NCBI GenBank assembly: GCA_004325065.1
Contig: PITI01000033.1
Location: 1 to 31,093 of the forward strand
DNA length: 31,093 nt
Origin: Hamiltosporidium magnivora
Taxonomy: Eukaryota > Microsporidia > Dubosqiidae
Direction of reading: 5' to 3'
Shown here: positions 26,607 through 31,093 of the stretch, piece after piece
Position numbering within the stretch: position 1 is the first letter of the stretch
Layout: each line of letters begins with the position of its first letter
Translations under genes and position numbers: made by a program
Notes under the pieces: model-generated
The model's input: the letters and a program-made list of their open reading frames with translations, nothing else
What the model was told of the DNA's origin: nothing
The model's database searches: none

Positions 26607-28884
26607 CTTTCAATATTTATAGGCTATTCGCGAGAAAAAGATGTAATATTCTATGCTGCCAAAAGCAAGAAAGAAGTTTATTACGCTTCTGATATCGATG
26701 AAACAAAAAAAAATTGTTATTGCGAGATGATAAGAGATTCTTCTGACGAAGCTTGCGAACTTAATTACACAGAACATTTATTCTCTAGAAATAAAGAAAT
26801 TGAAATATCGAGTTTAAGATAAGCGACATTGACAATTTTGGTTTGAAATTTGAGATATTAGATAAATTGAACGTTCAAAATTCGAATTAAGAGATATTTC
26901 GTTGTAATCATATAAAAGCACTAGGGTTTGAATAATTCTATAGTTTTATAATTTTCTTCTATATCACACATGAAAAGATAACAATTGACGGGTTTTATAC
27001 AATATTATATTTACTCAAGTATTTCAAAGTTCAATGTGATAATAAATTAAGAGACGTATTAAAAAATATTTTTGTTTCATTATCGCGATCTAATGATATA
27101 ACAAATCATGATGTTACCAAAATATTGTTTGATTTTTCAAAAAAAGAAATATTTTCCCATGAATTCTTTAAAAAAATAGCAGAAGAATTTTTTAATTTGT
27201 TTATACCTGCTATAGATTACCTTTCATCTTTGTACTTAAAAGAACAAGATGTTTTACTCCAAGAAAAATATTATCCGTTGTATACTGATAATAGGAGGTA
27301 TATTATGAGGCTAAATAGGAATTTTTTCTTACTTGTTGCACAAATAATAAACGCAAATATAAAAAGTGAGAATATTCTAATTCTTTTACTAAATACTTTT
27401 GATTTAAAATACCTACATATTCAAGAATTAGAATATAAAAATTTGAAAACTTTGTATTTTTTTTAAAGAACCTGAAAAAGCCAATTGATGAAATAATATT
27501 TTATAAAGTTCCTATCCAGGACCAACTTATTATATCTCTTAATACAAATTCGAATTTCGCTAGTATTAAAAGAATGATTTTTCTAGAATCTATGAAAGAA
27601 ACCAATATAAAATTTTCATATAATTTACTTGCTGTTAATGAAATTATATTTTATGATCAATTTTATATATATCAAGAAGATCAAATTGTAGAAAGCCTGA
27701 TATTGAAGGAGCTTAACAATATAAAAGATACCATAATATATTCGCAAAATGAAAAAAAATAGTCAAGGAGAAATTTTAATTTGCAAAAAAAAATATATTC
27801 AAACAAAGAATAAAGAAAAATCATGAAAAATCATACAGAAAACTTTTTAATCAAAATTTTTCAGCAGAAAAAATACAAATCTTTAAATTTATGACATAAA
27901 AATATATTCCGTGGGAAATCGATTGTTCTGTTGGACTTGATAGTAATTTTTACAATATTTAAATCAAATTGTAAAATTTAGACTTAGAAAATTTCAAAAT
28001 AAAAGATAATAAACTTGGAAAAAATATTAGAAAAATTGTCATTAGATATTCGAGAAATATCATAATTTTTTAAATGATATTTTCAGTTTGAACAACATTA
28101 AACCTTAGAAATTGTTAATTCTGATATTATTGTGAGGAATGAACTGGAATATAAAAACGAATTTATCAAAAATTTTACATTTTATGCAAAAAACGAGAAA
28201 AATTCTATATATTTTTATAAATTGATAAATTCAATGATAAATATAAAAGAAGTATATTTTGGTTTTCCTGACCAGACCAGCATAAGATTATTCGAAAACT
28301 CAAATTTGATTATTAATTAAATTAATGTATCAAAGATTTGTTTTTGTAAAAAATATATAGAATTTTCAAAATAAAATTGCTTTTAAATTTTATACCAAGC
28401 GTAAATTTTTACATAAGTGCTAAATGTGATCCTGGTTCTTTGAAATATTTATGTTTGAATGGTAAAATTTGCGGAGTAAAGAACCTAAGCCTAACGTATT
28501 TCTCAATTGATAAATTGGATATGCAAGATTTAATTTTTTTTTGATTTGGAAGTACTGATTCTAAGTCATATAAATATGATAAACATTCATATATCAGATT
28601 TATTTTGTGATTCCGAAGAGTACAACGTAGAACGGTTATACTTCGAATATCTCAATATTTCGGAACTTGACTTGAAATTTATTTCAAAATTGAAAAAACT
28701 ATAATACATATCATTTGATAGCTGCCGAATTCCACAAAAAGCATCTCTATATTTTAACATAGGTATTTCAAACAAGGTTTTATTGAGTATTTATCCCGGC
28801 GAAAACTATTTAGATGCAGTATTTGTCAATAATATAAAAGAAATTTTTCTATCAAAGAAAATTATGATTGAATATCTGTGTTGA
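26607..28884 (+). pseudogene. Leucine-rich-repeat protein pseudogene
   Basis: Open pieces follow each other on one strand. 26607-26822: LSIFIGYSREKDVIFYAAKS and later CYCEMIRDSSDEACELNYTE, like the end of a signal peptide and a Cys-bearing mature N-terminus. 26813-26890 then 26936-27466 in a second frame: DGFYTILYLLKYFKVQCDNK and later LIPAIDYLSSLYLKEQ-type helical sequence. 27466-27762 in a third: KPIDEIIFYKVPIQDQ. Then 28132-28320, 28374-28544 (SLKYLCLNGKICGVKNLSL) and 28543-28884, with LKFISKLKKL, an in-frame TAA at 28702, and YISFDSCRIP, which together form a classical leucine-rich-repeat unit. Two of the shifts fall in T runs of 8-9. Secreted LRR families are expanded in microsporidia. 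About 2.3 kb, at least four lesions, clearly not translatable as one protein. Confidence 0.75.
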
Positions 28885-29593
28885 TTTCTAACAAATAAAA
28901 TTTTATTCTGTTTTAATCTATTATTTGTTTTATATAACACAATACTATTACAATTCTAGGCTATTTTATTTTTTGCGTAATCTAGGAGGAATACATTAAG
29001 CATTGTCCGAATCTATAAATTTCTCAAATATACAGAGCGAATAAAGAAGTCATCCCAAAATCCGGCACTATAAATTTTTCAATGAAATTATTTTAACTTT
29101 CACATGAAGCGAAATATTTTCAAGATAACCATTTACAGACAATAGATTTAAGAAATAATTGATCAACTGAATTATTTTAAGAATAATTTCTTAGAAATGT
29201 TTGTAAATTTTATCAATTTTTCCTGGCATAAATTATCGGTATATTCAGTTGTATTGCATAAATTTAATTTTGTCATAAGTTTCTGAGAATCGTAAAATAT
29301 TACCGTATTTTTTTGAAAGGCAGCTAATTTAAAGTACGTCTCTACCAAGAAGATCGCTTTCCTGTTTAACTCCTCTTTGTATTATCAAATTGATTGTCTG
29401 TATAATTAAGAAAATTATATTTTTCCATTCTGATACCATATTTTAAGTTTTAGAATTTTAATGCATTAAAGCCCGGGTTAAAAAACATTTTCACAAATTT
29501 ATACACATTCTTCTGCCTTTTTAACACCATATTTTTTTCTCCTAAATTCGAATATTTTTTTATGTTTATCGTCTATTCCCGTAATGGGGTTCC
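28885..29593. other. Intergenic, nothing seen
   Basis: About 700 bp, AT-rich, no coding-like frame and no strong inverted repeat. It shares a 14-nt string (TTTTGCGTAATCTA) with about 24736, which can be chance. Confidence 0.4.
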
Positions 29594-29905
29594 TCAATCT
29601 GAGATATGGCGCATATTATTTTTGTTTAAATTTTTTTGCACCATCTTACCCGTTTCTCGCCTGTTTAAAAGATTTCTTGGTGCCTAGAGCATCTCGGCTC
29701 TCTTAATAACACCCATTGACGCTCTTTCCCAGCTCTCTTCGGCATTTTGTCTCAATTCAAGTCTTCTTAGTTGCTCAAAAGAAATCGTTCCGGCTGTCTT
29801 ATTGAGTATTTTCATTGAATTTATCTCTCTACATTCATGGGCATTCGTAGTCTTTTGAATTATGACTTATTGTATTTTGTCCTCATATTGTTCCAGACTA
29901 TTGGC
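29594..29905 (-). pseudogene. Stop-interrupted minus-strand coding remnant
   Basis: One frame of 104 codons with only two internal stops (29867-29869 and 29684-29686). It reads ANSLEQYEDKIQ, stop, VIIQKTTNAHECREINSMKI, then TAGTISFEQLRRLELRQNAE and ESWERASMGVIKRAEML, stop, APRNLLNRRETGKMVQKN. The charged helical composition is very protein-like and the region is richer in G and C than its surroundings. I do not recognise the family. It may share ancestry with the remnant at 24151-24261 (both have an AEE-containing charged helix), but that is weak. Confidence 0.5.
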
Positions 29906-30033
29906 TTATTAAATATCTACAATATGAAAGTACAAATTTTGAAAGTAGAAAGGATCCCGAAAAAATCTTATGTTTAGAATATCTTAAACTTATATTATTG
30001 GAGCAAACCCGAAAATTTAAATCAACTATGTGA
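29866..30033 (+). pseudogene. Plus-strand coding-like fragment
   Basis: 56 codons without a stop, no ATG start, including PDYWLIKYLQYESTNFESRK and DPEKILCLEYLKLILLEQTR. It overlaps the end of the minus-strand remnant by 40 nt, so only one may be real over that part. A few more coding-like codons continue after its TGA. Family unknown. Confidence 0.3.
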
Positions 30034-31093
30034 ACGATAGATAAAAAGAAAGGTTTAAATTGAAGATCAAGAACAAAGGCAATGATATTTACACATATGA
30101 TATGTATAAAACTCTTTGCATCGGGCCTATAAACCCAAATTTACTTTCCTTGGTTTTTATATTTTTTTTTATTAACTTACAACCATAAATATTTTAATGG
30201 CATTAAAAGGTCATCTATGGAAAATAAAAATACCAAATAGATCGCGATTTCTCACCTAAACATTTCATTCAAATGAAAAGTAACAGCAAAGTTCTGACCA
30301 AATATAAATTTTATTTGTCAAACTTGTAGATGGCAATAAAAGTTTTATACCACTAATGTTTAGTTACAGGTGACGGGGTGAATGCTATCATTGACAAATC
30401 AATTAAAAGTAGCAAAATAAATTGTGCAAAAGGCAAAAATAATTAAAGAAATATTCATCTTGATGAAAAGCTCAAAAACAAGTCTAAAAAAACAAATTTG
30501 ATAAAAAAATCATAATTTTGAAAAACCATGCCAATTTGAAAATTAAAACACGTCAAAAGTCCATACCTTCTGGGATATATTTCATAATTTATTAGTCCAT
30601 CATATTAAAATTTAAGTTTGATATATTGGGGAGATCAGTAAATCATTCCAAGGATATAATAAGTTATCTTGCCTACTTTTTTCATGAAATTTTACATCTA
30701 AAAAAAACCTAAAAAGAACTTATTAGAATTCAAAACAAGGCGAAACATATACACATAAATAAAACATCTTTCTTATTCATCTATTTAATAGAGCTTGTTT
30801 TCTAGAAGAGATATAAGCCGATTTGAGGACAATTAATTTACGATTATTCTTGTTTAAAATATACTATAAAATATCCAATATATGTTCGCTCGCAATTATT
30901 CGTTTCAGAAAAAATGGCTTTCTCTTCAGAGGAATTTTAAGTATGAAAATAGTTAGGCCTAATAGAAATTTGCAAATTATAGCCAACAAATAGTTCACTT
31001 AAAGAGCCAGCAGAGAATCTACTATGAAAAGTATAAATCCTGATTAATAAACTAAATTATGGAAAATTTTTATTTAATAAAATTCTGGGTTAA
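30034..31093. other. Right end of window, nothing seen
   Basis: About 1.06 kb of AT-rich DNA with no frame longer than about 40 codons that looks coding, no tRNA-like boxes and no repeat shared with the rest of the window that I could find. Confidence 0.45.

Noticed and set aside
28587..28775. 62-codon minus-strand ORF
   Set aside because: Antisense to the LRR pseudogene segment that carries the recognisable leucine-rich unit.

Overview
The window looks like a stretch of a microsporidian (obligate intracellular fungal-relative parasite) nuclear genome, from a species with an expanded, gene-poor, very AT-rich genome. The reasons are: intronless genes with short divergent versions of core eukaryotic proteins (replication factor C subunit, INTS11-type endonuclease, Sen1-type helicase), a CCC trinucleotide within about 10 nt upstream of the start codon in four of five genes, no tRNA or rRNA gene, and long spacers full of dead gene pieces. 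The species cannot be named from the sequence alone.

Layout. Bases 1-360 hold two segments of a dispersed repeat whose other copies lie at 15.1-16.6 kb. Bases 1493-10197 carry four genes, all on the minus strand and each separately spaced: a membrane-anchored protein with an exact 29-residue helical repeat, an Rfc5 (human RFC3)-type clamp-loader subunit, an INTS11-type metallo-beta-lactamase/beta-CASP endonuclease, and a signal-peptide-bearing protein with a kinase fold that has lost its catalytic residues. Bases 10.2-17.3 kb are a gene desert with decayed coding sequence, a candidate element with inverted ends enclosing an integrase-like fragment, and dispersed repeats. Bases 17344-22809 encode a Sen1/senataxin-type SF1 helicase on the plus strand. 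From 22.8 kb to the end there is no intact gene, but there are several pseudogenes, the clearest being a leucine-rich-repeat gene broken by frameshifts and stops (26.6-28.9 kb).

How the genes relate. There is no operon; each live gene appears to be transcribed alone from a start-proximal signal. Rfc5 works in DNA replication. INTS11-type nuclease and Sen1 both act in RNA 3'-end formation and transcription termination, though their sharing a window may be chance. The repeat-helix membrane protein and the secreted pseudokinase are lineage-specific and are the best candidates for undescribed biology. The decayed reading frames were recognised by eye as long stretches with few stops compared with what this base composition would give; no database search was possible.
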